The translations under genes were made by a program, and so were the position numbers. Below, in pieces: positions 51,393 to 63,457 of a DNA stretch of 64,000 bases (position 1 is the first letter of the stretch; each line of letters opens with the position of its first letter). Below the pieces are notes generated by a model. The model had not been told where the DNA came from, did no database searches, and saw only the letters and a program-made list of their open reading frames with translations. Location of the stretch: positions 568,405-632,404 of the forward strand of contig NZ_JABBXB010000002.1 of assembly GCF_013387485.1 (NCBI RefSeq). The letters run 5' to 3'. This stretch comes from Stenotrophomonas sp. SAM-B (lineage in GTDB: Bacteria > Pseudomonadota > Gammaproteobacteria > Xanthomonadales > Xanthomonadaceae).

Positions 51393-52031
51393 TTACTCGC
51401 CGATGACGTCCACGCCCTTGGCCGGGGTGAAGCTGAAAGTGCCCGAGGCGAAGCTCGGGTTGCGCTTCCAGCCGGTGAAGTTGATCACCGTGCGCTGACC
51501 CACGGCATCGACCACTTCCATGCGGGCCAGGCCCTGGCCGTTGAAGCCCAGCGCGGCATACTGGAAGGCGGTATCGGTATCGCGCTTCGGGCTCAGCGCC
51601 AGCCACTGCAGGCCATCGCGCACCGCGGCTTCTTCGCTGACGTCGTACTGCTTGTCCAGCAGCGCCGGATTGATCAGGGCGGTCAGCGGGCTGTTCTGCT
51701 CTTCCTGGCCCTGCGGGCGCACGCTGGCCTGCTCCAGGTCCGGCTCGTAGACCCAGACTTTCTTGCCATCGGCCACGATCAGCTGTTCGTGCGGCTTGAT
51801 GTACTCCCAGCGGAACAGGCGCGGCGCGGAGAGCGCGACACGGCCGCTGGTGGTTTCCTTGACCTTGCCCTTGCTGTCGAACACCTGCTGGCTGAACTGT
51901 CCGTCCAGGCCCTTCAGGCCCTGGGTGAAACGGTTGAGCTCATCACGGGCGCCCGCCCAGGCCGAAGCCGAACCAACACTTGCCACGACCAGGGTGGCGG
52001 CAAGCAGGGAGCGGCGGAAGGTGGTGTGCAT
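51393..52031 (-). CDS. lolA: Outer-membrane lipoprotein carrier LolA
   Basis: The 212-residue protein has a signal peptide (LLAATLVVASVGSASAWA). The LolA fold follows with FTQGLKGLDGQFSQQVFDSKGKVKETTSGRVALSAPRLFRWEY, where the GRVALSAPRLFRW stretch is diagnostic, and a C-terminal half-barrel. The length is normal (about 210). It shuttles lipoproteins from LolCDE to LolB through the periplasm. It lies between a DUF3857 protein gene and rarA. In Stenotrophomonas and Xanthomonas it usually sits near ftsK. Confidence 0.95.
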   Translation of the reverse strand: MHTTFRRSLLAATLVVASVGSASAWAGARDELNRFTQGLKGLDGQFSQQVFDSKGKVKETTSGRVALSAPRLFRWEYIKPHEQLIVADGKKVWVYEPDLEQASVRPQGQEEQNSPLTALINPALLDKQYDVSEEAAVRDGLQWLALSPKRDTDTAFQYAALGFNGQGLARMEVVDAVGQRTVINFTGWKRNPSFASGTFSFTPAKGVDVIGE

Positions 52032-52139
52032 GCGAGGTATCCAGGCGAATGGGAAGGATGGAAGGGAGTGTGCCCATTCAATCCTGAATGGGCGATCAGG
52101 GGCACATTATGCGCTGGAACCAGCGGGTCCGAACGCCCG

Positions 52140-54113
52140 TCACGGCCCCGCCTGGACCGACTTCAGATCGCCATACACCACCTGCCCGCGGAAGCCGCGC
52201 CGGACCTGCTGGTACAGCGCGCGGAAGGCGGCGTAATCCTGCGGCTGGCACAGCGCATCCGCCCCGCGCACGGCGCGCTGGTGCAGGCGGTGCTGCACGG
52301 TGACCACCTGCCCTTCGCGCGACCAGTCCACCCGGTACTCGCCGGCGGCATTGTCGAAGCGCTGGCTGCGCGGGATCGCGACGATCGGCACGTTGGCCGG
52401 GAACGTGAGCTGGTAGCGCTCATCGCGCAGGCTGTCGTTGCAGTAGAACGGCGTGGCGTTGTCCGGTGCCGAGGTGCTGGCATACAGGTCACGGAACGAG
52501 TCGCCACCCGGTGCGTCGGGCAGCACCATGCCGCCGACCACGCCGAAATCGACGTAGTCGCTGGCCCGGAAGTCGTAGCGGAAATTGAACGGCCGGGTCA
52601 GGTCCTGCGGATCGCCGAGCAGCGTCAGCGCGCCACTGCCATCGAAGCCGGAGGCGGCCATCATCGACTCCTCGGCCCGCGCGCGGTTCTGCGCGTTGAG
52701 CCGTGCGAACGCCGCCCGCATGCCGATCTCGGCCACGCTGCTCGGCTGCTGCACGGTCTGCCCGACCAGGTTGCCGGCGGCGTCGAAGCGGAAATCCACC
52801 TCCAGGCCGGTGCCGTTGCGGGTGGCGTCGTTGGCAGGCGTCCGCGCGACCTTCGCCTGCCGGGTGTGCAGCACCGGCGCACCCAGGTCGCCATCGGGCA
52901 ACTGGCCGAAGCGCGCATAGGCGGTGGTCGAATCCAGGTACAGGTCGAACTCGGGCAGGTAGGTGATCGCGTGGTTGAAGCGGCCCAGCAGCGGAATCGT
53001 CGGCAGGGTCGGCCCGCCCCCGGCGCCGATCAGCACCGGCGTGCTCTCGATGCCGCGCGCCGCCAGCAGCGCCTCCAGGATCACCACGTGGTCCTTGCAG
53101 TCGCCGTAGTGGTTGTCGAGGATGCTCTGCGCGGGATTGGGTTCCAGCCCACCGTTGCCGAGGTAGACGGCGACGTAGCGGATGTTCTGCGACACCCAGC
53201 GGTAGAGCACGGCGGCCTGCTCGCGGCGGTCGGTGATGCCCCGGGTAAGATCGTCGGCCAGTGCCTGGATCTGCGGGGTCACCGCAGCCGCCTCGCCGCC
53301 CTTGCGTTGATAGGCCTGCGCCACCTGGGCCCAATCCCGATACGTGCTGGCCATGATCCCCGGGCTGTACTCCCATGGCGCGGCCGACCAGTTCTGCGCG
53401 CTCAGCGGTTCGCTGCGCCGGTACTGCCACTCCCACCGCGCCAGCCCGTCGCGGATGCGCGGTGTGGTGCTGCCCTGGACGCCGCGCTGCTCCACCTGCA
53501 TCGGCAGGTTGGCCGGCGCGGTCAGCGTCACCCGCGCGTCGTCGTACGGCGTGAACACGCTGAAGGTCTCCCACAGGCCGAAGTAACCCGGAAAGTACGG
53601 CGTGTTCTGGGTCCGGCGGGTCTGGTAGACCACCCGCGTGCCGGGCGCCAGATTCGGGAACACGACCACGCGCACCTTGCGGTCGGCATACATCGCCGCG
53701 GCCGCGCTGGAGTAGCTTTCCTGGGTGTAGATGCGGTCGGCCGGCACGTCCCGGCGCTGGCCATCGGCGGTCAGGGTGTAGGCCTGCAGCACCTCCAGCG
53801 TTTCCATCTTCTCGCTGTAGCTCAGCCGCACCTGGCTGAACTGCTCGACCGCCGATTTGGTCTTGAGCAGGATTTCGTACTCTTCGGTCTGCGTGTTGCC
53901 TGCATCGGGGCGCACCACGTAGTCGGCGCGATAGCGGACGAAACTGAAATTGTTGCTGGCCTGCGCGTCAGCGCCCGCAGCCGGGCCGCCCTGCCCGCCC
54001 GGGGTGCTCGGGGCCACGGGTGTCGCGGGTGGCGGCACGGGCTGCGCATCGGCCCACGCCACTCCCGGCGCGAGCGTCATGGCGCCCAGCATCGTCCAGA
54101 TCATCGGCTTCAT
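52140..54113 (-). CDS. DUF3857/transglutaminase-like protein
   Basis: The 657-residue protein starts at 54113 (MKPMIWTMLGAMTLAPGVAWADA), with AAGGAA upstream and a signal peptide. It carries the DUF3857 beta-rich N-terminal domain (up to about 290). A transglutaminase-like cysteine protease core follows, with Cys in HYGDCKDHVVILEALLAARG, His in FNHAITYL and Asp in LYLDSTTAY. The C-terminal beta domain is DUF2569-like. Role unknown; related secreted proteins are common in Bacteroidetes and Xanthomonads. It lies between ftsK and lolA on the same strand, 69 bases after ftsK. Confidence 0.85.
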   Translation of the reverse strand: MKPMIWTMLGAMTLAPGVAWADAQPVPPPATPVAPSTPGGQGGPAAGADAQASNNFSFVRYRADYVVRPDAGNTQTEEYEILLKTKSAVEQFSQVRLSYSEKMETLEVLQAYTLTADGQRRDVPADRIYTQESYSSAAAAMYADRKVRVVVFPNLAPGTRVVYQTRRTQNTPYFPGYFGLWETFSVFTPYDDARVTLTAPANLPMQVEQRGVQGSTTPRIRDGLARWEWQYRRSEPLSAQNWSAAPWEYSPGIMASTYRDWAQVAQAYQRKGGEAAAVTPQIQALADDLTRGITDRREQAAVLYRWVSQNIRYVAVYLGNGGLEPNPAQSILDNHYGDCKDHVVILEALLAARGIESTPVLIGAGGGPTLPTIPLLGRFNHAITYLPEFDLYLDSTTAYARFGQLPDGDLGAPVLHTRQAKVARTPANDATRNGTGLEVDFRFDAAGNLVGQTVQQPSSVAEIGMRAAFARLNAQNRARAEESMMAASGFDGSGALTLLGDPQDLTRPFNFRYDFRASDYVDFGVVGGMVLPDAPGGDSFRDLYASTSAPDNATPFYCNDSLRDERYQLTFPANVPIVAIPRSQRFDNAAGEYRVDWSREGQVVTVQHRLHQRAVRGADALCQPQDYAAFRALYQQVRRGFRGQVVYGDLKSVQAGP

Positions 54114-54182
54114 TGCAGGTTCCTTGTGCTCGGCAACACCCGGGCGGCGCCCGGGTGCCATGCAGCCAGTCCGAGGCCGGCG

Positions 54183-56540
<2,358 letters not shown>

Positions 56541-56702
56541 CTTAGACCACACCTTGGGAATGCACTGTTAGTGCTTGATAATAAACGACTGGACCCTACC
56601 CCGGTAGGTGTCGGCCGCCGGCCGGCACGGCCCGCGTCAAAACACCGGCGCAGGGAGGTCAGTCGCGCTCGGCGGGTCGCCGCGTTCCACTGCGCGCCTT
56701 GA

Positions 56703-57758
<1,056 letters not shown>

Positions 57759-57783
57759 GGCAGGCCGGGCCTGGGTAGAGAAG

Positions 57784-57813
57784 AAAGGGCCGGCGAGGTT
57801 TCGCTGGCCCTTT
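57784..57813 (+). terminator. Terminator after trxB
   Basis: AAAGGGCC and GGCCCTTT form the outer stem and GCGA/TCGC an inner one with a GGTT loop. Only three T end the right arm before C, so it is moderately strong. It lies 26 bases after the trxB stop. Confidence 0.7.
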
Positions 57814-57870
57814 CGTCGTGCGTTCGCGTGGAGCCCATCCGCAGGATGCGCAGGCAGCTCCGTGGGCAGC

Positions 57871-59413
57871 CTAGCCAGCGACAGCGGCCCCCGCCGCGAC
57901 AGATACTTCCAGATCGGCCCGTCCGGTATTGCGGATGCACACAACAGAGTGCCGAACGGGGGGAGATTTCACCCCGTCGGCATCCACCACCGAGGTGTGC
58001 CAGAGGACGGGGGCGGTGCCGACGTTCTCGCACCGAATCGTGATCCTGTACGGCTGGTCGCCCGGTGCATGGATGCGGACCAGACCGTCCCGGCACGTCC
58101 AGGTTGGCGGGCACGCGATGTTGGTGGTAACCAGCTCGATCGGGTATTGCGGATAGCCCTCGAACGGGACATCCACCTCTTCGGACATACCTTGAGATAA
58201 CTGGAGGCCCCTTATCGGGCCCGCTTTGAGAGGTGCGCAGTCCCTGCCCTCGCGATGGAGGCGATAGCCCTTCTCCACTCCTTTCATGGCTGCTGTACGA
58301 AAAAGTGGATCCTGCAGCGCCATAGCGTCAGCTGCATTCGTGTGAAAGGCGACTTCAACCACGGCCGCAGGCATGGTGGCGAACCCATTTTCACCGTGGT
58401 TGCCGCTGGAGGGCGACGTCGAAACAGGGAACTCCGAGTAACCGTCCTCCGCGGTGATCAGCTCTTTCATATAGCAGAGCAACATTGCTGCCAGCTCACG
58501 ATCTTGCGGCTTTCCTCGATGGAAATACACCCGGCTGCCGCGCGCCACCCCACTGTCGTCCCCATTCGTGTGAATGCTGATCATGCCCTCGGCACCAAGA
58601 TGGTTCGCAAAGTAGGGCCTTGCCCTGATATCGTCGAGCACCTCCCGATCTCGCGCAGTGCTGCCTGCAAAGTGGTTCCAGATGTCGACCCGCTCAGGCA
58701 GCAGTGCCTTCAGGTGATAGCGCGAGGACATCTGTTCCCACGGCTGGAGTGCTTCCGGATGAGGCTCGACGCCGTCACGCCGGGCTCGATGCACCACCCA
58801 CTTGACTGCGGTCCTGCATCAACTGTTGGAGCTCATCCGCATATCCAGGCGTTATCAGATCTTCCCGTACTCCGTGATACACGCGGCGCTGGTACTCCCA
58901 TTCCCCACCCGGGTGGACCCGGACCAACCCATGGCCCGCCGAGACCAGGACGATCCCATTCAGCACACGCGCTGTCTCTGCGCGGTGGTCTGGATCATAT
59001 GGCCATGGAAAGTAAAACTCGAACGGCTTGCCTTCGTACAAAACCTGCACCTGCACCTCGTGAAGGCCTGCCTGCCCAGCATAGGCAGCCAAGGTATTAC
59101 TGATGTACTGCACAATCTCTTCCGTGGAGTGATCCTGCTCGGCAGGCAGAAATCCAGCACCAAAATCAATAACCAGAAGATTCTCTGCGATGTCCGCCTT
59201 TACTCGCACGGTGACGCTTGGCGTCTTTGAGGACCTGAGGCGGTCCGCATCAAGCAGCCGCTGCGCTTCACGGGTCAGCAGAGAATCCAGCGACGCATCG
59301 GTCTCCGCCAGGGCCGGTAGTGCCACCTCTTTGGCGGCCACCCATTCGGAGGCAAAACCGCAGAATGCAAGTAGAGCAAAAAAAGCACTTCGCCCAAAAC
59401 GGTCTATCTTCAT
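57871..59413 (-). pseudogene. N-acetylmuramoyl-L-alanine amidase, frameshifted
   Basis: Two adjacent frames make one amidase_3 enzyme. The first (59413 to 58775, 212 residues) has a signal peptide, a GerMN-like domain (about 65-135), and the first zinc ligands His161 (VSAGHGLVRVHP) and Glu184 (VREDLITPGYADEL). The second (from 58797) continues VVHRARRDGVEP, with HTN in SIHTNGDDS and the catalytic Glu in VVEVAFHTNAAD, then an Ig-like C-terminal domain ending at 57871. The break is at the CCC at 58797-58799 (GGG in the coding strand): losing one base would join SQV to VVHRARR with no loss. So either the gene is inactive in this strain or the base is a sequencing error. The product would cleave peptidoglycan in the periplasm. 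Confidence 0.8.
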
Positions 59414-59602
59414 GACCCTTACCTGATGATGGAGGGAACGCTACGAGGCGCGTCACGCAAGTTTGCTTCCGGCACCCGTTGGCGGGGCTGCACTGACGCA
59501 CAATTGCGGGCAGCACTGGGCCTGCGATTTGATCGAACCTGGAAACTGCATTGATGATCCCTCTGGCGCCCGACTTCCCATCACCGTGCCCTGTCCTTCC
59601 CC

Positions 59603-59978
59603 ATGCCCGATGCGCGCTTCCTGCACCGTCTCTCCGATGTGCCGTCCGCCGCGTGGGATGCCCTGCACGATGGCAGCAACCCCTTCGTAAGCCATGCCTT
59701 TCTGTCCGGTCTTGAAGAACACGGCTGCCTGCGACCGGAATGGGGTTGGCGGCCGCGGCACTTCACCCTGTGGGACGGCGGCTCTCTGTTGGCGGCCCTC
59801 TCCGGTTACCTGAAGGACAACTCGCATGGGGAATTCGTGTATGCGCGGCACGGGCTGGAGCATTTCCGAAGTGGCTGGGCGCGGTGCCGTATTCGCCGGT
59901 GACCGGACCGCGCCTGCTGGCCTGCAGCGAGGGCGCGCGCGCCACGCTGCTGCGCGCCCTTACCGGCGAGGTCCAGCG
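59603..59978 (+). pseudogene. Truncated copy of the COG3146-type acyltransferase gene
   Basis: MPDARFLHRLSDVPSAAWDA and FVSHAFLSGLEEHGCLRPEW, then GWRPRHFTLWDG and GYLKDNSHGEFV, match the first 100 residues of the intact gene at 60611-61747. A small in-frame deletion follows GEFV, and a one-base loss near 59866 shifts the frame, so the chain ends at 59902. Homology in another frame continues (GAVPYSPVTGPRLLA) to the GEVQR codons near 59978. There the sequence switches to a copy of amidase sequence. Confidence 0.8.
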
Positions 59979-60416
59979 GAGGGGAGATCTCACCCCGTCG
60001 GCAGCCGCCTCTTCGGGATAGTGTTCTTCGAAACTTTTCCCGTTGTAACGGAACTCAATGCCGGAAGCGGGATGGATGAGGCGAGCCTGATCAAGGACTT
60101 CATTCATCAACTGGCCCTGAAGGTCTTCCAGCTCTGCCCCTCCCGTTTCCGGCAACCACCCTCTGAGTTCGACCGTTACGCTACCAGTCGATACATCAAA
60201 CCGGGCGACGGCCTGATCTGGCGCCTGAGAGCCCGCCTTCATCCTGTACTGGTCGAGCGTTTTCTGAGCAACGCTGGACAACAGAGCATCAAAGGCCATC
60301 TCCGCTTCGATATCGACAGACGCTCGCGAGGGCAGTCCGCGCGCATCCGACGCAGCGGGTACAAAAAGAAACAGAGCGCAAAAGCCGCCCACTAGTGCTT
60401 TGCTTATGCACTTCAT
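59979..60416 (-). pseudogene. Truncated amidase paralogue with internal deletion
   Basis: Read leftward from the ATG at 60416 the chain has a signal peptide (MKCISKALVGGFCALFLFVPAASDA) and a GerMN-like domain like that of the gene at 57871-59413 (FRYNGKSFEEHYPEE here, VLYEGKPFEFYFPWP there). It then jumps straight to AADGVRSP. That matches DADGVKSP of the other amidase's C-terminus, with about 20 of 22 bases identical, so the zinc-site domain is deleted. The frame next runs antisense into the acyltransferase copy. The amidase is therefore dead, but a secreted GerMN-like domain could still be made. Confidence 0.7.
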
Positions 60417-60610
60417 GCCTTCCCCTCAGGTTGGTGCTTCTGCCGCCACGTTGGCGACACCACCAAGCTTCCTCACCCGCGGGACATCGTTCCAAGCATC
60501 ACGTCTCAGTGCGCCATTGAACCCAAGACGTAGTTCCGATCGCACTTTGACCCGCGATAGACGGGGTCTGGAACGCACACGCGCCAGCGATCCTGACCTA
60601 TCCTTGCAAC

Positions 60611-61747
60611 ATGCCAACGAGCCGCTTCCTTCACAATCTGCAGGAAATCCCTCCCGACGATTGGGACGCCCTGCACGACGGACGCAACCCGTTCCTGTCG
60701 CACGCCTTCCTCGCCGGCCTTGAAGAACACGGTTGCCTGCGCCCGGAGTGGGGCTGGCGGCCGCGCCACTTCGCCCTATGGGAGGGCGACGCCCTGGTGG
60801 CGGCAATCCCCGGCTACCTCAAGGACAACTCGCACGGCGAGTTCGTGTTCGATCACGCCTGGGCCCACGCCTATGCCCAGCATGGGCTGGACTACTTCCC
60901 CAAGTGGCTGGGCGCGGTGCCGTACTCGCCGGTGACCGGCCCCCGCGTGCTTGCGCGCACGACTGAAGACAGGGGCGCCCTGCTGGCACTGCTGGCGGGC
61001 GAAGTGGCGCGCCTGGGCTGGTCCTCCGCCCACGTCAATTTCCATCCTGCCGACGAAGACCCGGCCTTCAGCCCGGACTGGCTGCTGCGCGAGGACATCC
61101 AGTTCCAGTGGCACAACCCCGGTGGCTGGCAGACCTTCGACGACTTCCTCGGCGCGATGGATCACAAACACCGCAAGAACATCCGCCAGGAGCGCGCCAA
61201 GCTCGCGCGCAGCGGCGTCACGTATCGCATCGTGCAGGGGGATGAGGCCACCGAAGCCGACCTGCGTGCCATGCACGGCTTCTACCTGCAGACTTTCGCC
61301 GAGTACGGCAACTCGCCCGCACTGACGCTCCCGTTCCTGGAGCACCTCGCCCGCACGATGCCGCGCGCGCTGGTGATCTTCCTGGCTCTGCTCGACGGCG
61401 AGCCGGTCGCCGGTGCGCTGTGCCTGCGTGGCGCGGATACGTTGTACGGCCGCTACTGGGGCGGCGCCACCCTGCCCGGGCTGCACTTCGAGACCTGTTA
61501 TTACCAGGGCATCGCTTACTGCCTGCGCGAGGGTCTGGCCCGCTTTGAACCGGGCGCGCAGGGCGAGCACAAGCTGGCCCGCGGGTTCCTGCCCCACACG
61601 GTGCGCAGCCGCCACTGGATTGCAGAACCGGCCTTTGCCGAAGCCTTGGTGGCGTGGTGCGCACAGGAACGCGCCGAGGTCGCCCACTATGCGCGGGTGC
61701 TGGCGGCGCACAGCCCGTTCAAGGCTGACAAGGTCGACCCGGCATGA
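60611..61747 (+). CDS. GNAT-fold acyltransferase (COG3146, FemAB-like)
   Basis: The 378-residue protein has the start MPTSRFLHNLQEIPPDDWDALHDGRNPFLSHAF and the conserved series GCLRPEWGWRPRH, PGYLKDNSHGEFVFDHAWA, KWLGAVPYSPVTGPR, HRKNIRQERAKLARSG, and the late YYQGIAYCLREGLARFEPGAQGEHKLARGF. These proteins are annotated as peptidoglycan or aminoacyl-type transferases with a double GNAT fold; the acceptor is not shown. It is cytosolic. Its stop overlaps the aat start by four bases, suggesting one operon with aat and infA. A damaged copy lies at 59603-59978. Confidence 0.85.
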   Translation: MPTSRFLHNLQEIPPDDWDALHDGRNPFLSHAFLAGLEEHGCLRPEWGWRPRHFALWEGDALVAAIPGYLKDNSHGEFVFDHAWAHAYAQHGLDYFPKWLGAVPYSPVTGPRVLARTTEDRGALLALLAGEVARLGWSSAHVNFHPADEDPAFSPDWLLREDIQFQWHNPGGWQTFDDFLGAMDHKHRKNIRQERAKLARSGVTYRIVQGDEATEADLRAMHGFYLQTFAEYGNSPALTLPFLEHLARTMPRALVIFLALLDGEPVAGALCLRGADTLYGRYWGGATLPGLHFETCYYQGIAYCLREGLARFEPGAQGEHKLARGFLPHTVRSRHWIAEPAFAEALVAWCAQERAEVAHYARVLAAHSPFKADKVDPA

Positions 61748-62493
61748 GCCGCCGCTTGCCCTGGCGCCTGGACGATGCATCCGAGGCCCCCTTCCCGCCC
61801 GCGGAGACCGCTCTCCGCGATCCCGACGGCCTGCTCGCGCTCGGCGGCGACCTCTCCCCGGTGCGGCTGCTCAATGCGTATGCGGGCGGCATCTTCCCGT
61901 GGTTCTCCGAGGGCCAGCCGCTGCTGTGGTGGTCGCCGGACCCGCGCATGGTGTTCCGCACCGACGCCGTGCACCTGTCCAGCCGCTTCCGCCGCTCGTT
62001 GCGGCAGAGCACGTGGACGCTGCGGGCCGATACCTGTTTCGAGCAGGTGATCGATGCCTGCGCGGCCAGCCCGCGCCCGGGCCAGGACGGCACCTGGATC
62101 ACGCGGGACATGCGCGATGCCTATGTCCACCTGCACCGGCTCGGCTTCGCGCACTCGGTGGAGGTGTTCGACGACGCACGGCTGGTCGGCGGCATCTACG
62201 GGGTGGCGATCGGGCGGATATTTTTCGGCGAGAGCATGTTCAGCGCAGCATCCGGCGGCTCCAAGGTCGCCTTGGCCGGCCTGGCCCATCGGCTGGCCGG
62301 CTGGGGCTGGCCGCTGATCGATGCGCAGGTGGAAAACGACCACCTGCTGCGCATGGGCGCCGAACACTGGCCGCGGCAGCGCTTCCTCGCGTTGGTGCGT
62401 GAACAGGTCCAACAGCCAGCTGCCGCAGGCGATTGGAGCGATCTGTTCGGTACGCTGGCCGCCGCCGCCCTGGCCGATCCTGGCGCGCCTTAA
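61744..62493 (+). CDS. aat: Leucyl/phenylalanyl-tRNA-protein transferase
   Basis: The 249-residue protein has the Aat hallmark motifs [49 protein letters not shown] and [19 protein letters not shown], and ends soon after [18 protein letters not shown]. It transfers Leu or Phe to proteins with N-terminal Arg or Lys, marking them for ClpS/ClpAP. The position next to infA and clpA matches the conserved proteobacterial order aat-infA-clpA. It overlaps the acyltransferase gene by four bases. Confidence 0.97.
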   Translation: MSRRLPWRLDDASEAPFPPAETALRDPDGLLALGGDLSPVRLLNAYAGGIFPWFSEGQPLLWWSPDPRMVFRTDAVHLSSRFRRSLRQSTWTLRADTCFEQVIDACAASPRPGQDGTWITRDMRDAYVHLHRLGFAHSVEVFDDARLVGGIYGVAIGRIFFGESMFSAASGGSKVALAGLAHRLAGWGWPLIDAQVENDHLLRMGAEHWPRQRFLALVREQVQQPAAAGDWSDLFGTLAAAALADPGAP

Positions 62494-62579
62494 CCAAAAC
62501 TTTGCATCAAACGCCCGACCCGCGTAAAATGCCCGCTCTTCAGGCCAGCTCGGCCGGTTACAGAACTGCACAGGACTAC

Positions 62580-62798
62580 ATGTCGAAAGACGACTCCATC
62601 GAGTTCGAGGGCACCGTCAGCGAGACGCTGCCGAACACCACTTTCCGCGTACGACTGGAAAATGGGCATGAAATCATCGCCCACATCTCCGGCCGCATGC
62701 GCAAGAACTACATCCGCATCCTGACGGGCGACCGCGTCAAGGTCGAAATGACCCCGTACGACCTGACCAAGGGTCGCATCACCTACCGCATGAAGTAA
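62580..62798 (+). CDS. infA: Translation initiation factor IF-1
   Basis: The 72-residue protein is a textbook IF-1: [60 protein letters not shown] and [11 protein letters not shown], an OB fold that binds the A site of the 30S subunit. The start is fixed by family length. The gene is 86 bases downstream of aat and followed by a terminator at 62824-62848, so it ends the transcript. Confidence 0.98.
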   Translation: MSKDDSIEFEGTVSETLPNTTFRVRLENGHEIIAHISGRMRKNYIRILTGDRVKVEMTPYDLTKGRITYRMK

Positions 62799-62823
62799 GC
62801 GGTCCGGGGGTTGTTCCCGCCAG

Positions 62824-62848
62824 AAGGCCAGCCAGGTGCTGGCCTTTT
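62824..62848 (+). terminator. Intrinsic terminator of infA
   Basis: AAGGCCAGC and GCTGGCCTT form a perfect nine-pair stem with a five-base loop, followed by TT and C. It lies 25 bases after the infA stop. Confidence 0.85.
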
Positions 62849-63011
62849 CGCGTGGGCGGCATTCAGGAGACAGCCCCCACCCTGCCATGCGGCACCCTGA
62901 CCCAGTGCACCCTGACGTCGGTCAGGATGCCTTGATGCAGATTCGCCCTGGCACGCAACGGTCCACTCTGGCTCTCGATCCAATCCGGATCCCGACCCGA
63001 TGGCCCCCGCC

Positions 63012-63380
63012 ATGAAGCGCCCGACCTCCCTGTTCCTGCTCGCCACCTGCCTCGCGGCCGCCGCGTCCGTTCAGGCCGCCGAACCGGCCGCGCCCGCCGA
63101 CTGCATCACCCTGTCCCCGGACAAGCAGGTGGTGCGCAACCGTGCCGACCGCGATGTGCTGCTGCGCAACGGCGACCAGCACTATCTCGTCCGTTTTGAC
63201 CGCTCCTGCAGCAGCGCCGCCATGTCGTCCAAACTCGACTTCGCCACGCCGGGCCAGGACGGCCAGCTGTGCGGTGGCGGCGTGAGCAAGCTGCACACCA
63301 ACAGCCAGAGCTGTGACGTGGCCGCGGTGGAGCCTCTCACCGCAGAGCAGTTCAACCGCAAGGCCCGCGCCCGCCGCTGA
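63012..63380 (+). CDS. DUF6491-like secreted small protein
   Basis: The 122-residue form starts at 63012 (MKRPTSLFLLATCLAAAASVQA), an obvious signal peptide; an ATG at 63000 adds four residues. The mature domain carries paired cysteines: ADCITLSPDKQV, RSCSSAAMSSKLDF, LCGGGVS and SQSCDVAAVEPLT. That is four in all, so two disulfides are likely. The Pro-x-Leu-Thr-x-Glu end (VEPLTAEQFNRKA) resembles the DUF6491 group. It is periplasmic; the function is not known. It ends at a bidirectional terminator. Confidence 0.75.
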   Translation: MKRPTSLFLLATCLAAAASVQAAEPAAPADCITLSPDKQVVRNRADRDVLLRNGDQHYLVRFDRSCSSAAMSSKLDFATPGQDGQLCGGGVSKLHTNSQSCDVAAVEPLTAEQFNRKARARR

Positions 63381-63402
63381 GCAGGCGCCCGGCCCGCGCA
63401 CA

Positions 63403-63428
63403 GAAAAGCCCCCTTGCGGGGGCTTTTC
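63403..63428. terminator. Bidirectional terminator between DUF6491-like gene and clpA
   Basis: GAAAAGCCCCC and GGGGGCTTTTC form an eleven-pair perfect stem around a TTGC loop, with A and T runs on each side, so it can act in both directions between convergent genes. Confidence 0.92.
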
Positions 63429-63457
63429 GATTCATCTCGACAGCGCCGGCCGCGCGA

